Shown one piece after another: positions 12,315-24,135 of a stretch of 64,000 nucleotides of DNA. The stretch's first letter is position 1. Every line of letters starts with the position of its first letter. The notes under the pieces are model-generated. The model was not told the DNA's origin. It searched no databases and worked only from the letters and a program-made list of their open reading frames with translations. Source of the DNA: Diplosphaera chodatii (taxonomy: Eukaryota > Chlorophyta > Trebouxiophyceae > Prasiolales > Stichococcaceae); the NCBI GenBank assembly GCA_032358165.1, contig JAALGY010000010.1:1364001-1428000 (forward strand). Direction: 5' to 3'. A program made the translations under genes and the position numbers.

Positions 12315-15300
12315 ATGGTGGAGCTCAGCGCCATGGACACCGGGGAGTCTCCTGCGGAGGTGGAGGCCAAGATCGAAAGGATGTTCAAGGGGCAGCCAAA
12401 GGTGCAGCTCAGGCTGACATGCATTGACTTCTGGCATTGTGCCCCGACGCACAGCATAACATACATGCGCGTTCTGTTGCTGGTCAGCAGGCCAGGGGCA
12501 GCGGTGTATTTGAGGGCGCATTTGGTGACATGCGGCCATGTGGTGCAGGGCTTTCCCTTTGACGACTTCGACCTGCACGATGTGATGCTGCCGGAGGACG
12601 AGGGCGACTTTGGCTACCCGTCCGACGACGATGAGATCGATGAGGAAGAGGTTGTCACCGAGACCGGCTTTGGCAGCGTCATTGGTGAGCGTGCATATCT
12701 GCACCCTGCTGATGAGCGCCTGAGAAGTGTGCGAGCAGCGCTAACGCAGTCAACAGCAACGCGATATCGCGGTACAAATTCACCTGTCAACGCATTTACC
12801 ATCACTTGCTTCTTGACGGTGTGCAGTTGTGGACAACCTGCCAAAGGTCGCGCCTGAGAAGTTTGGCAAGCTGGAGACGTACATCCAGAAGGTGTACTCT
12901 CAGATCGGCACCATCAACTCGGAGGGCGGCTTCTACATGCCGGTGGACGCCGAGACGAAGCTGTCCAAGGGCTACGCCTTTGTGGAGTTCTCCAACCCGC
13001 AGGTATGCCGGCGTTGCGCGGTGTCAAGAGAGTGCTGCAACAGCAAGTTGTGCTGCTCATGCACCGGGGATACGGAGCATGTCAGCCGTCCAGAAACGCC
13101 TTTCGGTGACCATCAGCTGTGGTGTAGTCCAGCACATCCTGAACTGCTGACAGCAGAGTCTCAAGGCCAGTCCTTGCATGCGCTGAGCAGGAGGCGCAGG
13201 CGGCGCAGCAGCAGACCAGCGGCTTCAAGATGGACAAGAGCCACACCTGGGTCGTCTGCATGTTCGACGACTTTGACAAGCTGGACCGGGTGCCGGACGA
13301 GTACCAGGAGGCGGCCCCCCAGGAGTACAAGCCCATGGTGGGTGGGGCATGCAAAACCGCAGCTTGAGCAGCGCTGCGGCTTCACAAGCGCAGCGCTGCA
13401 GTCCGAGAGGAGCAGCAGCATGCGGCGACCAGACCACGCTCATCCACACATCCTTCAGATGTGGTGGCCTCAGGACTGACGTCAGTTGTGCTTCTGTTGC
13501 GCTGCTGCAGGAGAACCTGCAGGAGTGGCTCATGGACCCGCGGGGCCGCGACCAGTTCGTCGTGCGCCACGGCGACGAGACCGAGGTGCGTGCCAAACCA
13601 AACTGTTCCACCCTGCACAACGTTACTTACTGGGTACATTGCAGCCTGTCACATCTGCAGCCTAGTGCCCAGCTGTGGCCGTACAGCTGCAGGCGCCTTG
13701 TGCTGCACTTCGTGGACATGGAGCACTGCCTTCTCTTCGACCTTACACGTCCTAAGTTGCAACTGCGGACTGCACAGGTGCTGTGGAACGACGCGGCGCG
13801 CGCGCAGCCGGAGGACGTGTACCGGCGCTCCTTCTGGACGGAGTCCTTCGTGCAGTGGTCAGCGCACGGCAGCGTGCTGGCCACCATCCACCGGCAGGGC
13901 ATCGCCGTGTGGGGCGGCCGCTCCTGGAAGCGCATCGCCCGCATGTCCCACCCCAACGTGCGCCGCTGACAACATCAGCACACCATCAGCTGCACTTCTA
14001 CCCAAGGAAGCCTTGTATGTGCAGTTGATGTTGCTATGCCTGCCACTGCTATGCCACGGTCATGCTGAGCCAATGCTGAGCCCCTGTTCCTTGTTATGAT
14101 GGCATTTGAGCCAAGCCGTTAGTGTTTCCTATCTCAGATTGTGGGATCAGCAATGACATGCCTACCCTGCGGCAGGTGCGGCTCATGGAGTTCTCGCCCA
14201 ACGAGAAGTATGCCGTGTCCTACTCGGCGGAGGAGCCGCGCGGCCCCCGTGAGAAGGCCAGCCTGACGCTGAACATCTTCGACACCTTCTCAGGTATGCC
14301 GCCTCGCTGTCTCTCGTACCACCTCCAAGGATGCCTCAAGCATTTGTGACCGCCAGCTGTGCGAGTCCTGCCTGCAACGCAAGACGCAGGCCAGTGCCTC
14401 ACAGAAGGCAATCTGGTCGGAGTAGCCTCAAGTTAAGGTATCCCGCGATTCTGTCTCCTATGGTGTCTTCGCTCCAATGTCGTGAGTCGCGAGCTGCAGG
14501 CAGGACGCTGCGGTCGTTTGCGGGGCCCGTGGACGATTACGCGGTCGGCAGCGCGGCCGGCGCCGGCGGCGCCGTCAACTGGCCGCTGTTCAAGTGGGCG
14601 GGCGGCGGCGAGGACAAGTGCGCCTCTCGTGCAGCGCCACCGCTGACGATGCTGTACTCCACCTGCCCCAGATCCATCGCTGTTGTGGATGCATGGTCTG
14701 CAGGGCCAGCAGCTGTGAGGCGCTGCACGTGGTTGTGTGCTGGTCACGAAGCTACGCCGGTCAGGTATTGGACTTGTGGATACTTGGTGCATGCAGGTTC
14801 TTTGCGCGGCTGGGGCGCAACGCGATCAGCGTGTACGAGGCGCCGGAGATGGGGCTGCTGGACAAGAAGTCGGTGAAGCTGGACGCGGTGCAGGACTTCT
14901 CCTGGTCGCCCGCCGACCCCATCCTGTGAGTCGACACCGCATTTCAGGGCCCCTGCCAGGCTGTGTGATGCCATCCAGATAGCGGACTTCCCCCTGGCCG
15001 CCCGCCAATCCCATCCTGTGAGGGCGTCCTGTTGTTCGACTGAGGCATAGCCTGTAATCGAGCCAAGTCCCATGCATTGCGGAGGACAGCAGAGGTGTCT
15101 GCCCTCACTGCTCGCGCTCTGCATGGCAACGCCACCAGGGAATACGCTTTGCACATCCCAGGCAGGAGCCAGCAACAACGGCTCAAACCTGTTGCAGGGT
15201 GCGGCTCAGTTCCCAGCCTGCTTCACCTCTCGCCTGCATTTTTGTTGACTGTCACCTGCCTCTGTGCTGCACAGGTGTGCGTACCAGACAGAGCAGGGCG

Positions 15301-17864
15301 GCGGCAACCTGCCGGCAAGGCTGTCGCTGATGGCCTTCCCTGAGCGCACCGAGCTGCGGCAGAAGAACCTCTTTTCAGTGGCAGGTGTGCACCGTAACGC
15401 TGGAACCAGCTGCCTCCTTCAGCTCGGCAGCTGGGAGCACCGCATGCGCCTTTGTCTAGACTCCTGCTGCCAGCGTTCTCCACGGACGAACTTGCACGTG
15501 TAATATAAATTTGACATTCGACTGACAACTACGTGATTTGAAAGTGCAGATGTACAGATGTTCTGGCACCCCCAGGGCACCTACCTGGCGGTCCAGGTGG
15601 ACCGCTTCACCAAGACCAAGAAGTCCATCTACACCTCCTTCGAGCTGTTCAGCCTCAAGGTGCTGGCTGCATGCCGCCATGCTTGGGGTGCCTGCTACCG
15701 AGCTGCTGTCACTCAAAGCACAGCCAACAGCTGTGTCTGCTGCGCACCATCCTTGGACATCACACCTGCACCAGAGACTGGTGACGAGAACTGATGTAGA
15801 CGAACAACGCTGTGACCAGTGCGTCAAGCGCATGCACACTGAAATGCAGCACGCAACAACACAGCAGGAGGTGTATCACATATTTTGTCATGATTCCTGC
15901 AGGAGCGGTCGGTGCCGGCGGAGGTGCTGGAGCTGCCGCAGAAGGGCGACCGCATCATCCACTTCGCCTGGGAGCCACACGTGCGTCCCTGAACCCCTCA
16001 AGCTGGCACCACCAGACACGTGTCACGCATCGGCACTGCCTGGCTGGCTGTGTTTGCATGCTGCACTGCAGCCCATTGCGTTGCACCGGCTCTCATTCCT
16101 CAGCACGGCACTCTAAAGACAGCCCCAGCATCACATACTTTGAGATAAGCCGAGGGCTCACTTCAGTGTCCTGCACATCTCCCCAGCATGTCCTGTTCCT
16201 TCTGCTGTAGGGCACGCGCTTCGCGATCCTGCACGGCGACGGCCCGAAGCCCAACCTTAGCGTGTATGAGATGAAGGACGTGCGGTCGGCGGTCAAGGCG
16301 GTGCAGCCGGTGGTGCACAACCCCTCGCGCGCCGCCAACTTCATCCACTGGTCCCCCACCGGCAAGAACATGGTCCTGGCCGGCCTGAAGGTGGGTTCAG
16401 GGTTTCTCCCTAAACCCTTTCTTCTCTAAACCTTGTCAGCAGCGTCGCTGTTCAACCTGCAGTCCCAGATCGCTGGAGAGTATCAGCTTGGTTGCAAGTG
16501 CCGGTAGCAGCGTCATTGTAGTTCATAGCCGGGACGGTGCACGTTTTGCCAAGTGCGTCAGCCTCAACAGCTGCTGCAATGTCAGCAACGATCGCAGGGC
16601 TGTGTCTGGCTGGGTGATGCTCTGCTGTTTTGTCATTCAAGGTATAATGCTTCCCGCAGACGGGGGCCTTCTGCATCGTTGAAAATGGTTTCTGACAATT
16701 GGTGATCCTCTTTGCCCGCGCAGCAAATGAACGGGCAGCTGGAGTTCTACAACGTGGAGGAGGCGGAGACGATGGCGACCGGCGAGCACTTCATGTGCAC
16801 CGACATCGAGTGGGACCCCACCGGGCGCTATGTCGCCACCGTCGTCACCTCCGTGCACCAGATGGAGAACGGCTTCAACCTGTGGTCCTGGAACGGCAAC
16901 CTGCTGTACAGGTGGGCGGCTGGGGCCCAGGGGTGCAAACAACTGAGCGCATCTGCTTACTGCATTGGGTTGCGTTTACGCCGTGCCCACATGTGTGTTC
17001 GCAGAGCTCCTGACCGCCTAACAGCCTGCAGGGAGGCAATGCCGCTGGGCTGTGCGTCCAAAGGCACTTCTGCAGTTTAACGATGACATTCCCCTGGCTG
17101 CAGGGTTATGCGGGACCGATTCTACCAGTTCAGCTGGCGGCCGCGGCCGCCGAGCATGCTGTCGGAGGCGCAGCTGAAGGAGATCGCGCGCAACCTGCGC
17201 AAGTTCTCCGAGAAGTACGCCAAGGAGGACGACGTGCTCATGGCTCAGGTGCATCGTCCTTTCACACAGTGCCCCTTCCCCTCAGACGAATACACGTGCA
17301 TCACTTGCACCAACCTCAAGATCAATTCTTTTGATTTTAAGAGCAACAGTTTTGACGACGCAGCGTCACACCATACATGCAGTGGTACCCGTGATCCAGC
17401 AAGTACGGTGATCCAGCAAGCACCTTTGTTTCAGCTCGGACACATGGGTGCGTGAGCTAACATTTGCTTGGAAGCCCGCAGGCCGACACGGACCTGCTGA
17501 GCGACCGGCGGTCGCGCATGGAGGAGTGGCGAGAGTGGTACGAGGGCAAGCGGGCACACCGGGAGCAGATGGCCGCGGCTGCGCAGAAGATCATCAGCGC
17601 CCGCTACCCCGAGCTCGTCGACAAGCCCGACGACTACAGCATCGAGCAGGTGGGTCGCCCACACGAGTCGATCGAGCTGCTGCATCGTACGCGCTCTCCC
17701 ATCTTAGCGACTCTGCCCTTCTGCTTTTGTTGGTGTCCGATTCGCCGCCGGCGTCTGCACTTCCTGGCCTCCAACATCTTCAGCTCACATCTGTGGTTCT
17801 GCGTGTGGTGCAGGAGACGGTGGAGGAGGTGATCGGCCATCAGGAGGAGGTGTGGACGGGCTGA
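12315..17864 (+). CDS. EIF3B: Eukaryotic translation initiation factor 3 subunit b (eIF3b/PRT1)
   Basis: eIF3b is a scaffold of the eIF3 complex on the 40S ribosome and acts in the cytosol in mRNA recruitment and scanning. Seventeen exons fit in phase: 12315-12401, 12549-12684, 12827-13002, 13191-13337, 13511-13585, 13778-13957, 14176-14293, 14500-14617, 14797-14925, 15275-15384, 15550-15659, 15903-15980, 16211-16390, 16724-16911, 17104-17248, 17482-17649 and 17814-17864, giving 731 residues, close to plant eIF3b. An acidic N-terminus (PSDDDEIDEEEVV) precedes an RRM (VDNLPKVAPEKFGKLETYI, KGYAFVEFSNPQ). A beta-propeller follows (SFVQWSAHGSVLATIHRQGI, RLMEFSPNEKYAVSYS, QMFWHPQGTYLAVQVDR, NFIHWSPTGKNMVLAGLK, DIEWDPTGRYVATVV), then FYQFSWRPRPPSML and a charged C-terminal helix rich in Glu and Arg. 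The ATG at 12315 gives a start two residues before a typical acidic leader. Its last exon was copied into the downstream duplication junction near 28.05 kb. Confidence 0.96.
14985..15021 (+). repeat. Partial copy of the eIF3b exon 9 3' end plus donor inside intron 9
   Basis: Bases 14894-14930 are the end of eIF3b exon 9 and its GTGAG donor. They recur at 14985-15021 with a few substitutions and one extra base. The copy keeps the segment for the conserved SWSPADPIL end and the donor, but has no acceptor of its own, so it could act as a decoy donor. Confidence 0.8.
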
Positions 17865-18892
17865 GCGATACGGGGCAGCGTTCAGATTGACTCCACATGC
17901 TGGGACCGCTGCTGGGGTGCCAGATGGACCGTTGCAGTGGTCACTTGTCGTGGTCGAAACTGCAGTGGTCGGCTTCACGTTGAACTATTTTGCAGCACCT
18001 GTGTAAATGACCGGCCTGCAGTAGAGTACTGCCTGGCTGATGCACTCCTGTACGCGTTGTCACTGGCCGACAGCAGCGTTTCCGTCCATGCATGCTGGGC
18101 TCTATCTGTGACTTCGTTTCACTTCCGGTGTTGATCCAGCAGAGGGTTTGTCTGCTCCCTGTCATCCCTTGCGAGAATGTGAGTAAGTGTTGATTGAGCG
18201 GTGCCGCTGCACACCCGGCATGCAATCACAGCATCTTCTGCAGACAGGCGGTGCAATAATGTGAACAGCCAGCGTGGCATGATGTGGCATACCGCTATGC
18301 ACGATCTAGATAATCTAGCTAGCACGACGTGTTGGGCTGACGTGCATCCGCTGCCACACTTCAAAGCATTACGCGACGCATCACACTGTGGCCTTACAGC
18401 ATGTGCAATCCTTACACTAGCAAGCACGCAATGCAGCCTCGCGGGTCTTGGGCCATTAGCCAGCACACCGACGTTTGAGGTTTGCGGCACTTGCCGTGCA
18501 ACAGTCTGACAAAAGTCTGGGGCGGGTAAAACCGTCAAAGCACGGAGGTGCGCGAGTCATTGCGTCAGCACTTGTGTGCCTCTGTACACGTCTAGCTGAT
18601 GGCCGCTGGCGCGTGTGTGAGATAGAGTACGTAGTGTGCGACGGCGGCCTCCTTTAATTTTATAGCGCGTTGCGTTGTACTATTCGGCTCGTACTTGGCC
18701 CAAGGCCGGTGTTGCGGCAGATCTGTGAGGCCAGTCAGAAGGATCAGGAAGAAAGCTCTCGATGCTCTGGATGCTCGCACTGTTGGTGGTTCCGGGATGG
18801 ACGGTTCAGGTCCAGGCTGAATATTCTTTGGTGATAACGCGCGGCCTCTGCACTGGCGCAGGACCACCTGCGCAGCTAAGCGTCGCTGCACG
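17865..18892. other. eIF3b 3' flank and upstream region of secreted gene A
   Basis: The first part is the eIF3b 3' UTR, with a TGTAA at 18002-18006, 138 bases after the stop. The rest is the presumed promoter of gene A. Much of it recurs upstream of gene B (28106-29073), including a block with CACGATCTAGATAATCTAG near 18300. I see no coding segment. Confidence 0.6.
18002..18006 (+). terminator. TGTAA polyadenylation-type signal of eIF3b
   Basis: The pentamer TGTAA lies 138 bases after the eIF3b stop codon. It is the usual algal poly(A) signal. The call rests on motif and position. Confidence 0.5.
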
Positions 18893-21265
18893 ATGAAGAT
18901 CCGGCTGATGATGCTGGCGGGACTCCTGGTGGTGTCCGCGGCGGCGAGCGCGGCTGCAGTGTCCCCGGCAGTGCGCCCGCTGGCAGGCGGCGTCGGTGGC
19001 AGCGAGGATCCCGTGGTGCGCCGCCACTGCAGATGCTTGTTTGGCGGTGCAACGGAATTTGCTGGCTTCTTTGTAGGTTGGATGCGGTGCGTGTGTGGTT
19101 TCGGGGTTAAGGAGCCCTGTCAGCCCTACTGCACTGCAGCGCGTCGGCTCTCGCGAGCCAACATTTGGCTGTCCTTCAGCTGTTGGTGCCTCTTATTCGT
19201 TGTGACTACCGCATTCACGCGTGTCACGCAGGTTGCAGCCCTGCAGGAGCCCCGCAGCGTGCGGTCTGTCGCTGGCAAGGCTCGCGGTCTGAAGGTTCAG
19301 CACGACACGGCGCGATGCCAGCAGGTACACTCTCCCAGATGGGTCAACACATGCGGACGGTTCCGTGAAGAACCTGGCGCTGGGTACACAGCCCCTGTTA
19401 TTCCGTGTCCAGAGCATCGGCTGTCCAGCTGCCTCTGCTGCGTCAACGCGAGTAAAATTATTCTGTTATGTACTATTGCCCTTGGCACAGTCTACCAATT
19501 TGGACTGTCCAACGTGTTCCGTATGATTGATGTGACTACTCCAGCGTAAGACTGCTTTCGTCTGATTGTATGTCCTACCATGCAGCATTACGGAGATCAG
19601 TGCCTGACATGTGCATACACCATCCATGGAAACGGCAATGGCAACGGCAACGCCAAGCCGTCCTGCTGCACGGCTGTGCGGGATGCCAGCATGTACAGCG
19701 TGCTGGGCTGTGAAGTTGGTAAGCCCAAGCACCGTTGTATGCAAGACAGTAGTGCATGCAAGACACGCTAACGCGCAGCCTTGTAGCGGTACACACATCA
19801 TATGATGACCTATCACTGATGTCCGGGTTTCACCTGCCTTGCATGGTGGCAGCGGCAAGGCAGTCAATGTTGGAGTGACCACATGTGCTTTACTGCAGTC
19901 CCCGGGCCTGGCTACTACGCCGGTAAGCGCGGTGTGCTGCTGCCTTGTCCGGCGGGTAGCTTCAAGGCGGAGGCGGGCTTTTGCAGCTGCAGCCCCTGTG
20001 ACGCAGCCCAGCAGTACAGCAGCCAGGCCGGCGCAAAATTGTGCAGCGAGTGCCCGGTCGGCGGCGCCGTGGACCGCGCCCACACCACATGCAGTGAGTG
20101 CCGACCGATTCGAAATGTGGTTGCGGGTGTCCGCTATTCAACATGGCTTGCATGCTTGCCTGCCTGGCAGAGCAAGGACCACATGGTGCTGCGTGGGCGT
20201 GGCTGCCGCATGTTGAGCGTGCAGATTCGCATGTCTTGCTGTTCATGAGCAGCAGCACATGCCCGCCGGCACTAGGGCAGCGTCTTGGTTGGGTTAGCGC
20301 ATGCCACATATACTCACCAGATGTGCTGTGCACTGCAGCGCCGCCATCCCCGCCACCATTTTTGCCGCCTTCACCGCCACCATCCCCGCCGCCTTTACCC
20401 CCACCATCCCCGCCACCATCGCCGCCGCCGCCTTCACCCCCACCGTTCCCACCGCCATCCCCGCCACCTCCGCCCCCGACTCCGTCCCCACCCCCGTCCC
20501 CGACTCCGCCGCTCTGTCTACCACTGCCAGCAGATCCACGGGGTGCAGCTTGCAGCGCTGCCTGCGGCGGCTGCCCATCGGGCCTCACCTGTTCCAATGA
20601 CAGATGCGGTGAGCACCATCATGCACGCACGCGCATGCGCATGCCATTGCTTTGCAGAGCAGCTAAACATGCTCAACTACTCTTGCAAAAGCAGCACTGG
20701 ACCGTGCCTCTTGGCAATTGCCCGAAAATGAGGCTAATGCTGTCACTCCCGCTGCTCCTGCCTGTGTGCAGCGTGTAATACAGGAGTGGCAAAGGGTGGC
20801 GCATGCAATTTCAGATGCAACAGCTGCGCCAATGGCCTTGGCTGCTCATCCCTTGGCTGCTCATCCACTGGCTGCTCATCCGGGACTTGCGGTGAGTCCC
20901 CTGCCCGGAGCAGATATGCCTAAAGACAAGAAGCATGGCAGTAGTGCTGTCGGCGATACGGTGTTTGCAAGTGCATCAGCATTTGGCTACTGAGCGACTC
21001 ATGCACCTGCACCAACACAACCTCTGGTGCGCATGTCTGCATCAAGCCTCCTGGTTGGGTGCATGCATGCCATGCATGGCAGTGCCCTCATCAGTGTTCA
21101 CTTATGTGCCCACTGCCCCTAAGCTGCTGCCGTGCCTTTACAGGTTGCGATGGACTACCTGGGCAGACTTGCGGCAATGACATATGCAACGCCAACACGT
21201 GCTCTGCCATCTTTGTCCCAACGGCATGCACCAACTTCAACAAATGTCAACCAATAAAGCTGTGA
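18893..21265 (+). CDS. Secreted Cys-rich / SPPP-rich protein with GCC2/GCC3 (ephrin-receptor-like) domain, copy A
   Basis: Seven exons fit in phase: 18893-19015, 19232-19324, 19586-19718, 19899-20093, 20339-20608, 20772-20891 and 21144-21265, giving 351 residues. It opens with a clear signal peptide (MKIRLMMLAGLLVVSAAASA). A short Cys segment (QCLTCAYTI, KPSCCTAV) precedes a GCC2/GCC3-type Cys repeat at about residues 117-181 (PGYYAGKRGVLLPCPAGSF, CSCSPCDAAQQYSSQAG). Then comes a rod of PPSPPP repeats (about 182-243), where prolines are probably hydroxylated and glycosylated, and three small Cys modules ending GCDGLPGQTCGNDICNAN. Proline rods of this kind are typical of cell-wall and extracellular-matrix proteins of volvocine algae, so a wall or matrix role is inferred. 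The precise function is unknown. Exon 4 has phase 1 at both ends and carries an internal GTAAGC donor. A paralogue (29074) lies in the duplicated unit. Confidence 0.85.
20837..20881 (+). repeat. Three 15-base tandem units in gene A exon 6
   Basis: Three consecutive 15-base units (cttggctgctcatcc and one variant) encode LGCSS, LGCSS and TGCSS. The paralogue B exon 6 (31027-31122) lacks the expansion and is 24 bases shorter overall, so the array grew in A or shrank in B after the duplication. Confidence 0.85.
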
Positions 21266-22077
21266 TTCACATGTTCATCGTATGAGTTTCACCCGCCGAC
21301 AGTGCCCATGCCAGTGTACGATGGCACAGCACAGATCTGGTGCTCCGCTTGCTGTCAGCTGCCCAATGTTACTGCTTATGTGGTGGATGTGGCTTGGCAC
21401 CGACACCCGGGCCGAATGCCATTACTATTTTGGATGTATGGGGACATGACGGATCTGGCGATCGAGGGGGCATCCAGCCCATGGGCTAACTAGTACACAA
21501 GATTGTCTGGTGTATACTTGTCTGCTTTGTGGTGCATAGGGACCTGCGATTTGTTTATTGCACATGCTGTGAGTCCAGGCACTGCTCAGCGAAGTGAGTA
21601 CGCTGTCACATGGAAGCATTATTAGTGCATGATCTTGTGTACTGCACGTCTACCGTGTAAACAGTAGGGTCAGAATACCAGGTCAGATGTGCAGCATAGG
21701 CCGTGTAACGAATGCCCAGCCACATGTACAACCAGCAACGCTTTATCCAGTGTGCTGTGCACATCAGGTGTGCACGCCAGACGTTGATGAAAGCAACCGC
21801 TACTAAGCGGCGTGAGAGTTGCTTCTTTCGGATGCTGCAGCAAGCACCCTCCTAGTCTGAAGTTCAGGCCACAGATGCTGTATGTGCATGTTTTTCCTGT
21901 GGCATGCGAGACGTTGGCAATGCAGCTACATATTGTATCACAGGATTGCGACGGCCAATCACCATAGCATGACCATCCCTAAATCCCGACCTAGGCATGC
22001 TACACCTCGTGCATCACAACGTCAGCAGCACAGCAAGCAAGAAAGCAAGCGTCTGGCTGTAGACCTGTCTCCATGCA
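21266..22077. other. Convergent intergenic region between gene A and the GCP6-like pseudogene
   Basis: About 810 bases holding the gene A 3' UTR (TGTAA near 21656) and the old 3' flank of the GCP6 copy. The right half recurs near 31.9-32.3 kb as part of the segmental duplication. No gene is seen. Confidence 0.55.
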
Positions 22078-24102
22078 CTACAGGTGTATCCATGCAGCCG
22101 CCAGCTCAGCAGCAGCCGCTTCCAGCGCAGCCCAGCCCTCAGCGCATCCACCGGCTGCGCTGTACACCTCGGCATCCTTCGCAGCTTCCCACTGCCGCCC
22201 CTCCCGCCTCATCCTCTCAGCCGCCGCCACCCTGTACCTCACACCCACGGCCAGTCTTGCAAGCATGTGCAGCGATGAAATGGAAAAAGCAGGCAGCTCG
22301 TTGCATGTCACTTGCTGACGGAACAAATGCATGCTCTAGAGAGCACTAATCAGCAGAAATGAGGCCTGCCAAACCCCGCGCACCGCAGGCGCTGCAGGCG
22401 GCTGAGCAGCCCGGCGGCGGCAGACAGCGCCGCCGAATGCGTGGGCTGCTGCACCGTGGCAGCTGCGGCTGCGGCGGCGTCGGTGGTGAAGGTGCGTATG
22501 GCAGCCGCCAGGGCCGCCACATCTGCAGCCGCCTGCGTATGTCAGGCGGTCATGGTTGGTTATGCACGCGTCACCAGACTGGTGGCAGCAGGCAACCCTT
22601 CGGGCTGAGCACAGCTGGAAGCCACTGGCCATCTAGCAACGCACATCCTGAGGGCACCCTCCGCAGCTGCGCCATCACAGTGGGCAGTGCGTATGGGTGT
22701 TAGGGATGGCAGCAGCGACTGGCTCCAGAGCACTCACCTGCGTGTGCTGCCGCAGGGTGCCCCACAGCGTCCCGTGCAGCTGCTCCGCAACTTCTGCCTG
22801 CAGCGCTGCAGCCGCAGCCGCCGCTCGCGCCCTGGCGAGGTGCACCAATGCCAGCCGCGCCGATGAGCTCGGATCTGCGGCGCCCAGATGGCACTTGCTG
22901 ATTGGACCAGGAGCTATGCGGGCAGGGTGTATCTATAAAGCAACAACAACGCACACACGCATGAGGAGGCATGATATGCCCCCTGACGAGCTGGGCAGCC
23001 GCTGCAGATTGCTTCCTGAAGTAGCCAGCTCACAGCCGTGTGCATGTGCTGCAAGGATCCATGAGTCACCCCACCGCAACCCTGAAATATGAACTCCACC
23101 TGAGGCGGTGGGCATGGCTGACGGCAGCGCCAGACACAGCTGCTGCGCTGCAGTCGCAACGTGCTGCACCCGCAGCAGCGCCCGCAGCACCGCGTTGCAC
23201 GCCGCCAGGTCCTCCTGCAGGCACCGACCAAAATAAGAAAGAGTACCAGCATCCACCGCAGCACCCCTATAGCCACTGGAAGAACCTGCTCAGGTGCTCA
23301 TCTGCAGCCTGAGGGCTGTGCTACCACGGACAGCCTGCCAGGGTTCATTGTTCAGGTGGTCAGCTATCTTAGTGATGAGCTCCGTCAGCGGCCACGCCAG
23401 CCGCCAGCGCAGCACGACGCGGTCGAATGCGCCCAGCGCATCTGCTGACCTGGGTGCTGTGTCCATGGCCCGGGTGCTGCTGGCAGCAGGAAGCAGGTGC
23501 CCCTCCCGTGCTGCCAGCAGTGGCTCCCCAGCAAGCGACGACCCCTACAGATAGAAGCGATATACAGTGGTGGCATCTGGTTTCTGAATGCCCTCATCCG
23601 AATGCAGTGACACTGTATGTGCCACACACGCTGCCCTGGAATCACCGTCTACAATGTACTGCTGCAAACCCCTAGTTCTGTTGGTAGCTTTGAGGCACCT
23701 GTATCGCGTCTTCCAGAGCGGCGTACACATCAGCAGCCGCCAGCCCCGCGGGCCCGGCAGCTGCAGCCGCCAGTCGCGAGGCAAGGGCATCCAGAAAGCC
23801 GCCTGCGCCCCCTTGGACCACTTGGCGCAGCAGCTGCAGGTGCCGCCCCAGCCGCAGCTCCTCGAACAGGACCCTGCGCAGAGAGACACCGCGAAGCGGC
23901 AAGGGTGACTATCAGCAGCATGCCCTCAATCTCGAGGAACAGGGCGGTGAGACACCGGCAAGCTTTGGCACTGAGGATCTGCTTGCTGCTGCCTAGGGGA
24001 GCGCACCCCGGCAGGCCCGACTGGCGCAGGCGTGCTGCGCGGCGATGGGCATGGCAATGACCGCCCGCACCACGGCGGCAGCTGGCACCAGGTCTTCCTC
24101 CC

Positions 24103-24135
<33 letters not shown>

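Noticed and set aside
18300..18330. CTAG-rich block as a transposon terminal repeat or target site
   Set aside because: The matching block at 28505 is explained by the segmental duplication. There is no transposase and no inverted partner at a suitable distance.
20339..20520. Short regular repeats considered as a CRISPR-like array
   Set aside because: The periodicity is the codon repeat of a proline-rich protein, without unique spacers, in a eukaryotic spliced gene.
20294..20597. Gly-rich open frames on the minus strand opposite the proline repeats
   Set aside because: They are the complement of the PPSPPP repeats of gene A (and likewise at 30495-30899 for gene B). The plus-strand frame has the signal peptide and matching exon phases.
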